Below, piece by piece: positions 22,801 through 34,955 of a stretch of 64,000 nucleotides of DNA. The DNA is from Galbula dea (taxonomy: Eukaryota > Chordata > Aves > Piciformes > Galbulidae): NCBI GenBank assembly GCA_013399015.1, contig VWZX01002386.1:62001-126000 (forward strand), in the 5' to 3' direction. Numbering within the stretch: position 1 is the first letter of the stretch; every line of letters begins with the position of its first letter. The notes under the pieces were generated by a model that had not been told where the DNA came from, made no database searches, and saw only the letters and a list, made by a program, of their open reading frames with translations. The position numbers and the translations under genes were made by a program.

Positions 22801-25489
22801 GCCCTTGCCAAGGCTCTGCAAGCCCCATCCTGCTCCCCAGAGCATCTCACCCTACAGACCGAAGCTCTCTCCTCTCCCTTTCTCTCCACACCACAGGCAG
22901 CATGGGCAGTGCCCTGGCATCTGTCCTCCCATGCAGCTTCACCGACATGCACACGGCTCCATTCGACCCAGCCCGGCATGGGTGCTCACAGCCACACACA
23001 AGCACACACACATCAGGAAGGGCACAGAGGGCATTTGCTGGAGAGCATCCCACAACACGTCATCCAAAGCCATGAAAAGGCTTGAAATCCCCACAGCTGC
23101 CAACACTGGGCTGGGAGTGTGCATGCCACGAGGAGCCGAAATCTCTGGCCCCTGCACACAAGATATGACTTGTAGCAGCATCCAGGAGTGCCAGGGAGAG
23201 GCACAATGGTGGGATGCAGGGAAGAATACTGGGGAATGTTGCTGAACCCAACAGCCACACAAGGGGCAGCCACTAAATATAAAAGGGAGCCTGGAAAGTG
23301 GATGTCAAAAGCTGACCCAGATGTCTGACCTCCAGGCAAGTGATGGAGCTAGGCATGGTGGCAGGGATGTTCCAGTGCCACCAGCTGCATCCCCACTCAC
23401 TGGCCTCCCTGCTGTGGTGCCAGGGGAGAGGATGGGGTGGAGGCAAAGCAGGGCCAGGCTGGGGCCAGGAGGGGGGAACTGTGCAGACACCATCCTTACT
23501 GCTTTTGGTCTTTTTCCACCAAAGGGTTTTGGGGTGGGGGGTATTTTATATCTAGATTTTTTTGGAAGGGTTTTGGTTTGATTTCCTTCTCCGCCAAGCA
23601 CTAAGTGATTGCTCTTTCCCCCCTTGGCAAGAGCTGCCTGTCTCGTGGTGTTGACCTTGGCTGGGCTTTCTCTGTGGCTGGAGCAGACTCACACCATAAA
23701 TTCCCTGTCTTCTAGGAATCCAGCATGGGAAAGAAGAGAAACACAAAAGAGAAACGTGGATTAAAATATTTTGCATCTTAGTACAGAACAAAGAGGGATT
23801 GGCATCAAGCAGCTCGACGACTTCCCTGAGCAGAGAGGTGTTGCGTGCACAGCCCAGGTACCAGCAGATTTGGGTGCTGTGAGCCCTGGCACCTCAAGGC
23901 ACCTCTGCCCAACTGTGGGGTGTTTGGGAACAGGAGCTGCCCTGTGCCAAGGAAGAGCTGTGGCAGGGGATGGCACCGTCCTCCAGCATGCATGAGGACA
24001 AGCGCTGGGCACTGCTGCCTTTCACATCCCCATCGCACTGCCCACAGGTGTTCAGCAGGACAAGCTTCAGTGTGTGGGGTGAGATGTTGACCCGGAGCAA
24101 GGCTGAAACATTTGTAGGAGAGGGGGATGCTACTGGGGCAGGGACAGTCAGGGCATATGCCTTTGCCACCACCCAAAGCAGCCCATTGTGCAGAGCCCAT
24201 CCCCACGAGCTTCCAGGGGACAGAAGCACTGCAAGCTTCCCCTGGCAGTGCTCTGGCTGATGTTCACTACAGCTGCATGGCTTTGGAGGTGGTTTAAGCC
24301 ACCTTGCCCATCCCCAGTGCAAAGACCCTGGCAGCAAAGCTCTGAGGCAAAGCAGCAGACACCAAGCCCCAGTTGCTTTCATGAACAGGCAAGATGCAGC
24401 ACAGCCCTTAATTGAATCCAGCAGAGCTACCTTGGACAGACTAAACACAGCAGTGACTCAGAGCACCAAGCTGAGCAGACTCAACCATCCCAGCACCCTG
24501 AGAGATGGGCTACCACTCTGGGTTGGGGGATCACCCAACCCAGCACAGCGATATGGGCTCCCAGGGCATGGAGAGGGGATCCCTGTGTGCGAGAAGTGTT
24601 GGCACAAGCCCTGAGCCTGGGATGTCCAGGGTCCTCTTGGGTGTACAGGAGCCTGGAAGAGCTGGGGATGGTGTGGAGCAAGACATCCACCAGTGCTGCT
24701 TGCATTGCCAAAACCCTATGGTGCATGGTGCTGCACAAAGCCGGAGTAGGCTTGAAGCTGGGCCACAAAGCCAAGGATGCTTGAGCAGCATGAACCAGCG
24801 TGTCTGGATGCCCCCAAGGGTGTCTGTGTGCCCCTGCAAGGAGGATCAGGACTCCTGCACCCTGACAGGGCTTGTGGAGCCCATTGGCAGGCTGGTGCAA
24901 GGGGCAGGAGTGGCTGATGACCCAAAAAACTCAGCTGTCATCCTTTCCCACCCTACTCTCTGCTGCCTGTGCTGGGTATTAGCTGAAGTAGATCATGCAG
25001 CCATGGGGCAGGAGCATCCGAAGGCCCTCCAGGGAAGGAAGAACACAGTCACATGCTGCTGGCAGCTTGAGCACTGGCAGGAGATAAAATCTTCCTTTAT
25101 TTCCACACAGGAGATAAAATCTTTCTGTGTATCACCGTGCCTGGGAACTCTGTAGAGTGGTGAATTCAAGACAGGCAGAGTCCATCCTAAAGAGGGGTCC
25201 CTGGAGGGTGTCTGAAAGCGATAACAGGGTGATGGGAGTGTGCCATGCTCAGGTAGCAGGTTTACATTGCATGTGTTCTGGGAAATCCAGAGCACTGTGT
25301 ATTTGATACTTTGAAAGTGCTTCATTTCCCAGAACTGGAACTTGCTTTACGCATAACCAGCTGGATGGAGGCCCTGAGTCCCCCCAGTGAGGGATACTTC
25401 TAATCTCTTGTAAAACACTTTCCTACAGCCATCACAACTGCCCAGATGAGAGCAACAGCAGAGCTCGTTCCTGCTTCCCCTGAGCTTTG
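22801..25489. other. Unique non-coding sequence
   Basis: No repeat family or exon recognised. Frames of up to 216 codons (24505-25155, plus) lack motifs. A TAAATATAAAAGGG at about 23273-23286 is TATA- or MEF2-like but stands alone. Confidence 0.45.
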
Positions 25490-26230
25490 AGGGATGGAGG
25501 AGGAACAAGATGTTAAAATAAAGAAAAGTGTCCAAAGAGGCTGAGAAAAAGAGGAAATTGATAAGAAATGGAACATAATGAAGTTCAACAAGGGCAACTG
25601 TAGGGTCCTGCACCTGGGAAGGAATAGTAAACCCATGGGCCAGGTCAGGTTAGGGGTTCACTTGCTAGAAAAGCAGCTCTGCAGAGAAGGACCTGGGAGT
25701 GCTAGTGGACATGTTCACCATGAGCCAGCAGTGTGCTTTTGAAGGCCAATGGGATCCTGGGATGCATTAAGAAGTGTGGCCAGCAGGTCAAGAGGATTTC
25801 TCTTCCCCCTCTACTCCGCCCTAGTGAGGCCACATCTGGAGTATTGTGTCCACTTCTGGGCTCCCCATTTCAAGAGAGCCAATGGAGTACTGGAGAGAGT
25901 GAAGAGAGGCTAGGAAGATGTTGAGAGAACTGGAGCATCTCTGGGAGGAGGAAAGGCTGAGAGCCCTGGGGCTGGTTAGCCTGGAGAAGTGCAGACCCAG
26001 AGGGGATCTGCCCAATGTTTATCGATGTCTAAAGCACGGGGGCAAAAGGAAGGGGCCAGACTCTTTTCAGTGGTGCTCAGTGACAGGACAAGGGGCAATA
26101 GGCACAAACTGCAACACAGAAGGCTCCACATGAACATGAGGAAAATCATCTTTCCTGTCAGGGTGCCAGAGCACTGGAACAGGCTGCCCAGATAGGTTGT
26201 GGAGTCTCCTTCTCTGGAGACAGTGAAAGG
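25490..26230 (+). mobile_element. CR1 LINE with decayed ORF2 end, plus strand
   Basis: The final part of CR1 ORF2 can be followed on the plus strand with frameshifts. The frame at 25733-25924 reads GILGCIKKCGQQVKR and then a short piece equivalent to the family's PLYSALVRPHLEYC region. Next come CTGGAGCATCTCTGGGAGGA, AGCCTGGAGAAGTGCAGACC, GACAGGACAAGGGGCAATAG and GCACTGGAACAGGCTGCCCA. The 3' tail after 26230 is missing, so the element is truncated at both ends. The left edge is approximate. Confidence 0.93.
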
Positions 26231-28534
26231 GGTATCAGGTGGTGAATGGCTGCAGGGGCCCCTTGAGTCAGCAGGTGCAAGAAAAGTGAAGGGAGATTTG
26301 ATCCTAGACCAATGTGGGGAAGGAAACAGAAAAACAGTGATGGGAGGAGGGAACTGGAGGACAAAGCAGGACTAAAGAGAGTAAGAGTGATGTGCAAGGT
26401 GCCCTTGAGCTACACCCTCCCATGGCTGTGCAGAGACCAACCCTGAGCCCTCCTCGAGAATCTGCTGCGTCAGCTATGAAATCTACCTGCAGCATCACAT
26501 TTCTAGGCAGCATGATTGGGATTCACACCTATCCTTTCCCTGTCTGCTTTCCAAAGATTTCCCAAGAGCAGGCTCACAGCCACGGAGCAGGGCTGGGCAG
26601 CACAGAAGGGAGGAGAGCAGTCCTATAAGACAGTGGCCAGGCCACCATTCCTAGCCCAGCCATGGCAGGGTGTTCATGTCCTCATGCACCAGACTGCAGC
26701 CCCAGGTCAAAAGGTGACCCAAGAACCAATCCTGAGGGACCTATTCCCATCCTCTGCTACCACAGGCAACCACTCAGGTAATCAATCTCACAAATATTTC
26801 AAGCTCCATCTTGAAACCAGTTGGGCTACTTGCAGTGCTAGCTGGGTGCCAGGGCTTCTAGTTCACCAGAAATGTCGTGTGTGTTTGTCTTTTTCATCTG
26901 GGCCAGGGCAAAACTGGATCTGCACCAGTGCTGGTTGTGGGGGTTTTTTTTAAGTTTCTAGTGAAACACAAGCTTCCAAACCCCACAGTTGCTCAGTGAA
27001 TTGATGTTCCTGTCAGCTTCATGGCTCACATCAGCAATGAGGTGGTAGGAACTTGGCCGTGATGGCATGTAGGGCTCTGTGCACCATGCCAGTGGTGTTC
27101 TCAAGTGATCCTTTGTGGTAACTACCCAGGCTGGTCCCAGAAAGAAGATCCCCTTCCATCACCACCCCAAGCACACAGAGGCATTCAAGGCTACGAAGAA
27201 GCAATATGATTTTTGACAATGCTGTTGGGCCAAAGGTTTCTGCTGAGCTGCAAGTTTTGAGCTGCTGTCCCTACTTGACCCCAGGAGGGGTTGTTGGAGA
27301 GTTGTCTTCTTCAAGGAGAGGATCATTCTTCTCACTTGCAGTACAACCATGTTCACAGCCAGCTGATAGCCATCTGCTTCTCTGCCAGCACTGTCCTCTA
27401 GCTGAAATCGCTCTTATCCCTCCTGTTGTTTACTCCCAGATGTATTTATAGACCAGCTCTTTTAACCTTCATTTTCCTAGACTAAACAAGCAAAGCACTG
27501 TCAGGCTCTTTTCATAAAACCAGCTCTCCTTCCACCCATCCATCCCACCTCTTCTTGTGCTGAGCCCTTCATCACTCCTGTGGACAAGCAGAGCCAGGAC
27601 TTGGGCAGCTCTCAGCAGTGCCCATTTGATGACATGGGTACAAGCCAGTAGTTGCTGCAAGTACCCTGCCAACTGGGTTTTCCTTTCCAAGGCTACATTG
27701 GTGGCTCCTATGTTCCCAGATGGCTCTTCCAGTTCTGTTTTGACTTTCATGGGCACCACTGGGGGTGCTGTGTGCCCACCTGACCTTGCCCTAATATTTC
27801 TCATAGCACATCCTTACCAGAAGGCTTGTTTGCTCCATCTCTGTAACCATGATACTTTCCCATTTGGCACTCCAGCAAATTTCATTAACAGGGCTATAGC
27901 CCCAGGACTAGATCCAGCATCTACCTTCAAGTCATAGCTCCTCTTTCAGCCCATGCTATTGCTATCCTCCCTTGTTCAGCTCCTCTCCATCCAACAGTCC
28001 AATCTCTATCCCCATTTCCCCACCTTTCCAGCCTATTTCCATGCAGCTCCAATGCACTTTGCCAAATGAAGGGCAGATGGACAAATCCTGGCAGCAACCC
28101 CAGGCAGAGGCAATGAGCACATCGCTGTGGTGTTGCAGGGGAGCATGGGCAGCCTCCTCGTTCAGGCTGTCCCAAAGGCTCAAAGGGAGAGGAAGCCTCA
28201 GAGATGGACTGATGGAGGAGATCTATCCCAATCACTAACACAGACACCAACTCCCAGCAGTGGAGGACTGATTCCCGGTATCCAGTGGCAAGCATTGGCT
28301 GGAAGAGGAATGATAGCTCTGGACTGGCCTCTCCTCACAGCAGTCCTTATCTTGGAGCATGAGAGTCACCAAGGGAGGAGCAAGGACCTGAGCTGGTTTA
28401 GTGTGCTGAAGAAGAGACAGTGAAATACCCCTCAGGACTTAAGCAGGACATGTATCAGCTATTTTAGCCCAGATCCTCTAGCCAGATACTAGCAGGATGC
28501 AGTTTTAAAGGAAAGTTGCTCTTGATGTAGTTAC
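26231..28534. other. Unique non-coding sequence
   Basis: No repeat or exon recognised. Overlapping open frames at 27469-27804 (minus, 111 codons) and 27557-27937 (plus, 126 codons) have no motif. Pyrimidine-rich near 27500-27560 and 27950-28040. Confidence 0.4.
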
Positions 28535-28960
28535 AGTATCACAGAATGGTTTGGGTTGGAAGGGACCTTTAAAGGTCATCTAGTCCAACCCCTCTGCAGT
28601 CAGCAGAGACACCTGCAACTCTATCAGGTTGCTCAAAGCCCCAAACAACCTGACCTGGAATGGGACTTCTGCCACCTCTCTGGGCAACTGGTGAGAGTGT
28701 CTCACCACTCTTACACATTTCTTCCTTCTATCTAGTCTAAATCTCCCTCTTTTAGTTTAAAACCATCACCCCTTGTCCCCACAGCAGGTCCTGCTATAAA
28801 GTCTGTCCCTGTCTTTCTGATAGGCTCCTTTAAGTACTGAAAAGCTGCAGTAAGGTCTCCCTGGAGCCTCCTCTAGGCTGAATAACCCCAACTCTCTCAG
28901 TCTTCTTTCATAGCAGAGGTGCTCCAACCCTCAGATCGTTTTTGTGGCCCTATAGAGACT
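28535..28960 (-). mobile_element. CR1 LINE 3' end, minus strand
   Basis: TATCACAGAATGGTTTGGG, GGTTGGAAGGGACC, CATCTAGTCCAACCCCTCTG, AATCTCCCTCTTTTAGTTT, CATCACCCCTTGTCCCCAC and CCAACTCTCTCAGTCTTC give the full minus-oriented CR1 3' region. It runs into the last ORF2 codons and breaks off near 28960, next to the inverted module at 29030. Confidence 0.95.
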
Positions 28961-29029
28961 GAGAAGTTTAGGGCTGCTGAGGGCTCAGGGTATCACAGAA
29001 GAGGCCAGAACTGTTGCAGAGGTCTCCTG

Positions 29030-29268
29030 CTGTGCTGAGTCTCTGGGTGCAGCCTGCATCCCTCCAGGTCACCCCAACTCTGTGTGCAATGAACCCACCC
29101 AGTCTTCCTGTGTGTGCAGCACTGAGCTGGTCTCTATTCTGTAGCACAGGACCAGCACCCTCAGGAGAGCAGGAGCAATGTGGATATGGACTGGCCCCAG
29201 GTCAGCATGTGAACTGGCTCCTCTAGGGACACCCTTGGGTGTAGCCTGAGTTTGAGGGATAGCAGAGT
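29030..29268 (-). repeat. Module A, inverted copy (~240 bp, unidentified)
   Basis: Reverse complement of the sequence at 33633-33872 over its whole length. Shared landmarks on the minus strand are CAGGCTACACCCAAGGG, CATGCTGACCTGGGGCCAG, CTCCTGCTCTCCTGAGGGTG, CCTGTGCTACAGAATAGAG and GTGGGTTCATTGCACACAG. Its right edge abuts CR1 sequence at 29269. I do not recognise the family. A frame on the minus strand (29069-29332) crosses the junction, as does the corresponding frame in the other copy, but it looks non-functional. Confidence 0.85.
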
Positions 29269-29446
29269 GCAACTTGAGGCTATTCTCTCTTATCCTGTCT
29301 CTTGTTACTTGGGAAAAGAGACCAAGCCTCACCTCACTGCAACCTCCTTTCAGGTAGTTGTAGAGAGGGAAAAGGTCTCCCAGAGCCTCCTTTACCCCAG
29401 GCTTAGCAACCCCACTTCCTCACCAGCTCTGCACCTCCTTAATCCA
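29269..29446 (-). mobile_element. CR1 LINE internal segment, minus strand
   Basis: GCAACTTGAGGCTATTCTCT, CCTGTCTCTTGTTACTTGGG, AGACCAAGCCTCACCTCACT and GGTAGTTGTAGAGAGGGAAA form a minus-oriented CR1 body. The same stretch is found in near-identical form at 33458-33632. The 3' end of this element is missing and replaced by the inverted module A. Confidence 0.9.
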
Positions 29447-29562
29447 CACTCTGATGCCCCTCAAACCCACGCTACACCCCAAGGGTGTTCCCAGAAGAGC
29501 CAGTTCACATGCTGACCTGGGGCCAGTCCATACCCATATTGCTCCTGCTCTCCTGAGGGTGC
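29447..29562 (+). repeat. Module A, forward partial copy
   Basis: Matches the first ~116 bases of the module at 33633, then stops after GAGGGTGC. With the inverted copy at 29153-29268 it forms an inverted repeat with ~116-base arms, about nine bases in ten identical by eye, separated by about 180 bases of CR1. The transcript of such an arrangement could fold into a long hairpin. Confidence 0.85.
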
Positions 29563-30685
29563 AGAAGCCACATGGTAAAGTGTTATTTGTCCCTGGGGAG
29601 GGCAATAAACAGTCTCAAAGCACCCACAGGAGCACATTCATGCCACAGACCCCAGAACTGTACCGGAGGATCTGCTTGTTGCCATGAAATTGCCCATGTC
29701 TCTGCAAAAGCCAGAACTGATTTTTGAAGGCAAAACATTTCTGCCCAGCACAGGGTAGTGGTAGCGTGGACATCACACCAGCAGCAAAAATGAGGTCACT
29801 CTCTGGCCTGAGACGCTGCAGTAGCCCAAGGCACAAATATGGTTCAAGGGAGCTCAATGTGAGCAAGAGGGATACTGTCCCAACAAGCAACGATGTTTGC
29901 TGGGCCTCAGGAACAGCCAGTTTCCTAAATCTGAGAACAATTATGAGCGAGATTGTCTTGGAAGAAAAATTTAAACAGAACAAAATGGGAAGGATGGATG
30001 GCTGGGGATCATTCAGAAATACTTTCCGAAGCGCCCGAGCCTTGGCCAGAGGCTGCGGTGCAGAGCTTGAGCAATGGCAAGTCTCATCAGACCTCCTCAG
30101 GCTGGCAGCACATCCCTCTGAGACTCTGGTGGCTCTCCTCTGACAGTGCCCATCTGGATAGCCGTCTGATTTCCAGGGAAAGTGGCTCAAAGGAACAACA
30201 GCCAGTAGCAGGTCTTTGCCCCCAAGGGCTCACCAGAAATTGTCAGCTCGAACCCCTTACTCTGAGCCTTCCCACACGGGACTAGCTCTGCAACACGAAG
30301 AGAGCTTCCCAAGCCTTTTTGCTCAGCCCTTCCTCCATGCCCTCAGGCTTGGACAAAGCCCTGCTCTTCATTAGCAGAAGCAGCCGCAGCAGGGGATGTG
30401 TTTTCTCTTGTGTTTTGCCATCCTTTTCCTCAGCCGCAGGGTCTGTCTGCGCTCCTGTTTGCAGAGCCTCCACCTCCCGGGGAGCCCTGAGAGTCTTGTG
30501 CACTGCAGGCAGCTCAGGCAGGGACAAGTCTGGGACGGTGAGACAGCCCAGGGTGTCCCACCTGGCCAAGCAGTTCCCAGCAGAGCTTACCTGTCCCCAG
30601 GGACACTTGGTAGCCACCCAGTGTCACCTTGATTTGTAGACAACCCTGCAGGATGATCTCAGACACTCGTTAGGATGGACATGCA
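29563..30685. other. Unique non-coding sequence
   Basis: No repeat recognised. Two overlapping plus frames (29724-30143, 139 codons; 29953-30285, 110 codons) and a minus frame of 191 codons cover the same bases. A stretch within the first (SFLNLRTIMSEIVLEEKFKQ, around 29915-29975) looks protein-like, but I cannot assign it. Confidence 0.35.
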
Positions 30686-30772
30686 GATCATAGAATCATA
30701 GAATATTTTAGGTTGGAAAACACCTTTAAGATCATAAATTCCAACCGTTAATGCAACACCATCCAACAGGAG
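30686..30772 (-). mobile_element. CR1 LINE 3' terminal fragment
   Basis: AGATCATAGAATCATAGAAT carries two terminal octamers and is followed by GGTTGGAAAACACC, then TTCCAACCGTTAATGCAACA. About 85 bp in minus orientation; the rest of the element is absent. Confidence 0.92.
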
Positions 30773-33226
30773 CAGGCTAATCTGTGAGCTGAGACACAAA
30801 TACAGCAAACAGAGGTCCTGTGCCAGAGAGGAAAAGAGTAATTTTCATCTCTCAGCACCATATTTTAGAAGGCAGACAAGAAACACCAGCTCTGGGGGTG
30901 ATGTTGAGGAGCCAGCTCGCCCAGACCCAGCTGGGTCCTGGGAGAAGCACGCGTGTGCCACCATGGAGAGATGCCACTGTGGTGGGCACCAGGGAAGATG
31001 AACCCACTCTTCACTGTATTTCTAACCCTGAGACCTGTATGAGGCAGCTCTGGGAAACCCAGAGGCAGAGACAGCAGGATGCCAGTGGGTCCCTGGGATT
31101 CAGGGGCTGTGTCAGGCAGAGCCTGTGTGAGCTTAGACAGAAAAACACTCATCTGCTTTGCCAAAAATATTTGTTTTGTTAGGAAAACACCAGAATGTCC
31201 TAACACTACCAAGGCAATATAAGGTTTTTACTCATAAAATTGGATTAATTTCTATTAAGATATTAAAATGAAAGGAAGGAGTTGAAAAGAGTTCAGACCC
31301 CTAAAGAGATGTTCTCAGACTTTGATTTCTCCAAAAGCAGACTATGTTTGGTCCAGGCCAGTTGGAAGCCACTGAGCTGCTGATGCATGAACAACCTGCC
31401 TCTGCTGTTCTCCATGGCAGCAGCCACATCCTCATGTCCAGCAACTCCACCCATCGCTGCTGCAATCCTGCAGGAGTGGCTGGATTTGGACACAGTCAGA
31501 TCCCATCTATGGGGAGAGAAGGCTGGAGGAACAGGAGGTGCTATACTGATGGCCAAGCATTTCTCTCCCAGTGATGGTGCCATGGCACAAGGGTGGGTGT
31601 AGACTACTCTGAACGCAGCTTGGAGGCAGTGGATGGTGGTTGCCAGCACTGCAGTGCTGACAGTTGTCCTCCCACCCCAGGAGTGCAGGACCAGGTCTGA
31701 GGTGGGGTGTGCTTACCAGACATCAGCAATGTCCCTTCCCAGCGCTACTCCCAGGAGGCTTCAAGGGAAATCTCTTTTTCTGAGGCTGATGTGATTCAGC
31801 TAGGGGTCCTGTGGGTCCCAGCCCAGATTTGTGCACTCAACTTGGATAGAGCTGAGAGATCAAAGGCTACAAAGCACCCTCTTTCTGCCTTTCCATAGGG
31901 ACAGCAGTGGTGGCACCTGCATCTGGAAATCTCTTTCCACAGAAACTTGACCATCGGTTGCACAGCTGCAGCATTTGCTGCCCACGTGTGATCCTCCAAG
32001 GCTTGTCCTCCCTCTGAGAACATGGATCAGACACTTATAGGGGAGATGCACCAGAACAAATGTGAACAGGAAGGAAAGCTGCAAAGATCTGTCTCTCAGC
32101 TGCTTTAAAAGGATGTGACATTTTCCAGGTACCTAAATGCAGGTTGACATTCTGCTGACACAAGGTTAATCTTAGCTGGAGGCTTGTTGCGCTGGTGCCA
32201 AGCATTGCTGGCGTCCCAGCAGCCTGATGCAGTTATGCCAATATCCAGCCCAAGACAGCACAGGGAAGTCTGAATGCTTGATCAAAGCTTTCTCCATACC
32301 TCCTTCAACATGCTGTGCTTCAAATTCTCCTTGGTTGGAAAGCAAAACTCTGCTCCTCTGGGTCTAATGCCAGGTGTTGTATAGCTGATCCCCTCTGCTC
32401 CTGGCGAGACCCAGAGTCTGAGCCGTCTGAACTGACAGGTCAGAAAACAATTTTGCAAACCACTATGGTGGTTTTCCTGATCTCCTCAAACACCTTCTTG
32501 TTACTTGCAGTTTGCAAGTTTCCAGCCAGGAACATACACCCAATTTTCTCTTTCTTTCCCCTCCACTGCTCATGGCCATAAAAACCAAAAGTGTCTAGAA
32601 TCTGTATTCATTGCACTTTTCCATTTCCACCCGCAGCGTTTCCAAACCTCTTCACCTCTGGAAGAGCTACAGAAGTAGCAAAAGGAAAACTGAAACCCAT
32701 GAATACACCACTGCGCTGCAGTGCCGAGTGTGAGGACTTTAGAAGTGTCAGTGGGACAGAGGAAAAAGCCTTTTCAGAGCTGTTTAGAGAGAAGCAGATA
32801 CATTTCCCCGCAAGAACCAGCTGTGTGATTCTGACCTGCAGCCAGATCAAGCCCTTTGTCCCACAGCTCAAAGATGCTAATGCTCCTGTGCCATTGCTTC
32901 AGGCAGCAGGACACATAGTATCCCCCTCACAATTGTATCACCCACTGTTTTTTAAAGGATGAAGGGGTGGCTGTTGACTCCATCCCAGGACAGAGATCCC
33001 CACTTGTGTGTCCATCAGGACTGGTATGGGCAAGGACAGTGTTTCCTGTGGAGGAGGAGCTGTTTGGGAATGGACAAGGTCCATCCGAGGCTGGCATTAG
33101 GGTGTCAAGGGGATGAAGGTAGAGGGAGAGGCAGGAAGAGCCTCCATGTGCCTGGAACTGGAGACTGAAAATATGGATAGAGAGCATTTCCCATCATCCC
33201 TGGGCTCTGAGATGACACTGAGCATA
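30773..33226. other. Unique non-coding sequence
   Basis: No repeat family or exon recognised. 31150-31290 is AT-rich. Frames up to 123 codons lack motifs. Confidence 0.45.
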
Positions 33227-33227
33227 T

Positions 33228-33632
33228 AATCATAGAATCATTTTGTTTGGAAGAGACCTTTAAGGTCATCAAGTCCAACCGTTAACCAGCACTCCCAGGT
33301 CACCATTAAACCATGTCCTTCAGCACAACATTTCCACGTCGTTTCAATCCCTCCAGGGTTGGTAACTCCACTACTGCCCTGGGCAGCCTGTTTATGGTCT
33401 TGACAACCCTTTCAGGGAAGAAATTGTTCCTAATGTCCAACCTAAACCTCCCCTGCTGCAACTTGAGGCTATTCCCTCTTATCCTATCCCTTGTTACTTG
33501 GGAGAAGAGACCAAGCCTCACCTCACTACAACCTCCTTTCAGGTAGTTGTAGAGAGGGAAAAGGTCTCCCAGAGCCTCCTTTTCCCCAGGCTTAGCCTTC
33601 CCACTTCCTCACAGTCTCTGCACCTCCTTAAT
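33228..33632 (-). mobile_element. CR1 LINE 3' end, minus strand
   Basis: AATCATAGAATCATTTTG, TTTGGAAGAGACC, CAAGTCCAACCGTTAACC, CAGCACAACATTTCCACGTC, CTGCCCTGGGCAGCCTG and AATGTCCAACCTAAACCTCC show a complete 3' end in minus orientation. The body from ~33458 duplicates 29269-29446. The minus frame 33306-33521 is the decayed end of ORF2, including the RLPRAVVELPTLEGLK stretch. Confidence 0.95.
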
Positions 33633-33872
33633 CCACACTCTAACACCCCTCAATCCCAGGCTACACCCAAGGGCGTCCCTAAAGGAGCCTGTTCACATGC
33701 TGACCTGGGGCCAGTCCATACCCACATTGCTCCTGCTCTCCTGAGGGTGCTGGTCCTGTGCTACAGAATAGAGACCAGCTCAGTGCTGCACACACAGGAA
33801 GACTAGGTGGGTTCATTGCACACAGAGTTGGGGTGACCCGGAGGGGTGCAGGCTGCACCTACAGGCTCAGCA
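33633..33872 (+). repeat. Module A, full forward copy (~240 bp, unidentified)
   Basis: Runs from CACTCTAACACCCCTC to CAGGCTCAGCAG. It is present again, inverted, at 29030-29268, and in part, forward, at 29447-29562. In both forward cases it follows the same CR1 segment, so CR1 and module A travelled together or module A first inserted into a CR1. No coding content, tRNA-like head or LTR termini are visible. Confidence 0.85.
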
Positions 33873-34955
33873 GTCCTGGTCTCATCTGTGGGTCAGAAAA
33901 TTCCTGTGGGACTTGTGAGAGAGGACGGCACTTCTGTGCTGTGCTTACAGGCTGAGTGTTGTCGAGCCAGAGCATAAGAGCCACAGGAACCTCATGGCAT
34001 GTATTAGAGATGGACACGTCCCAGGTTAAACATGCACCATATGGGCTTGCATCAGCACTGAGGGCTTTTCAAAGAGTGTCCCATTTGCAGTAACCAGCCT
34101 GAAGGCTGATGTTATCCAGATGATACTGTTGTCTTTGGAAAGGCTCCTAAACACTTGAAAAACACCTTCAGCCGTACTCCAATGCAGCAAAGCAGGCCTG
34201 AGATTATAAATTGCACTTGACAGTGTTCAATCTGTCCACTGGGATTAAAAGCAGATCCAGTTCACATCTCTGCAATTACACACCTCCCTTCCGCCGAAGA
34301 AGTGCTTTCTCTTTCATCTTACATCATGGGTATGCACATTTTATTCTTACTTAAGCCTCAGTTGTAAGGCTCTTGAGAGTATTTCAATTCAATCCCAAAG
34401 TACTCTGGACAGATGTTGCATAAATGAGTGTCAGAACCATGGTGGTCCCTAACATGAGTAGCCCAGAGTTTAACACTGTTGGATTGTGGGTATCCCACTG
34501 GGACAGCATGCAGATGTCTCGGACTAAGGGGTTTGAATCATACTGCATCAAACCCATGCAGGCAGTGCTGATAAGGCCATGCACTCATGTCAATACAGTA
34601 AGAGAAAGCACTTCACAGGAAAAACAGGAGCACTGGCTTAGTTCTGTGTAGGTTACAGGAAGGTGGAGAGGTTGGAGAGGTGGATGATACCTTTGGGATC
34701 ATTCATCTGAAACAGGGACATGATACAACCCTCTGAGGACAACAATAGCCTCCAAAGACCTGGCCCACAGTAATGCAGCTGGCTGAGGATCAGCACAGTT
34801 ATTTCTAGTTCATAGTCTAGAACCCAAGAAAATGCAGCGGAAACCACTTGTCTACCTGACCTTGTTTTTTTCTGGATGCTTGCAGATATTAAGCAAGCTT
34901 CATGGCATTTGGAGCTGCTTTCTGAGGGCCTTTGATTCACAAAGAGCATTGCCTG
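33873..34955. other. Unique non-coding sequence
   Basis: No repeat or exon recognised. 34090-34420 is AT-richer, with words such as GATGATACTGTTG and GAGATTATAAATTG that could mark a regulatory block. Confidence 0.4.

Noticed and set aside
29069..29332. Frame spanning module A and CR1 as a fusion protein
   Set aside because: It simply crosses a repeat junction; similar frames occur in the other copies and encode no known domain.
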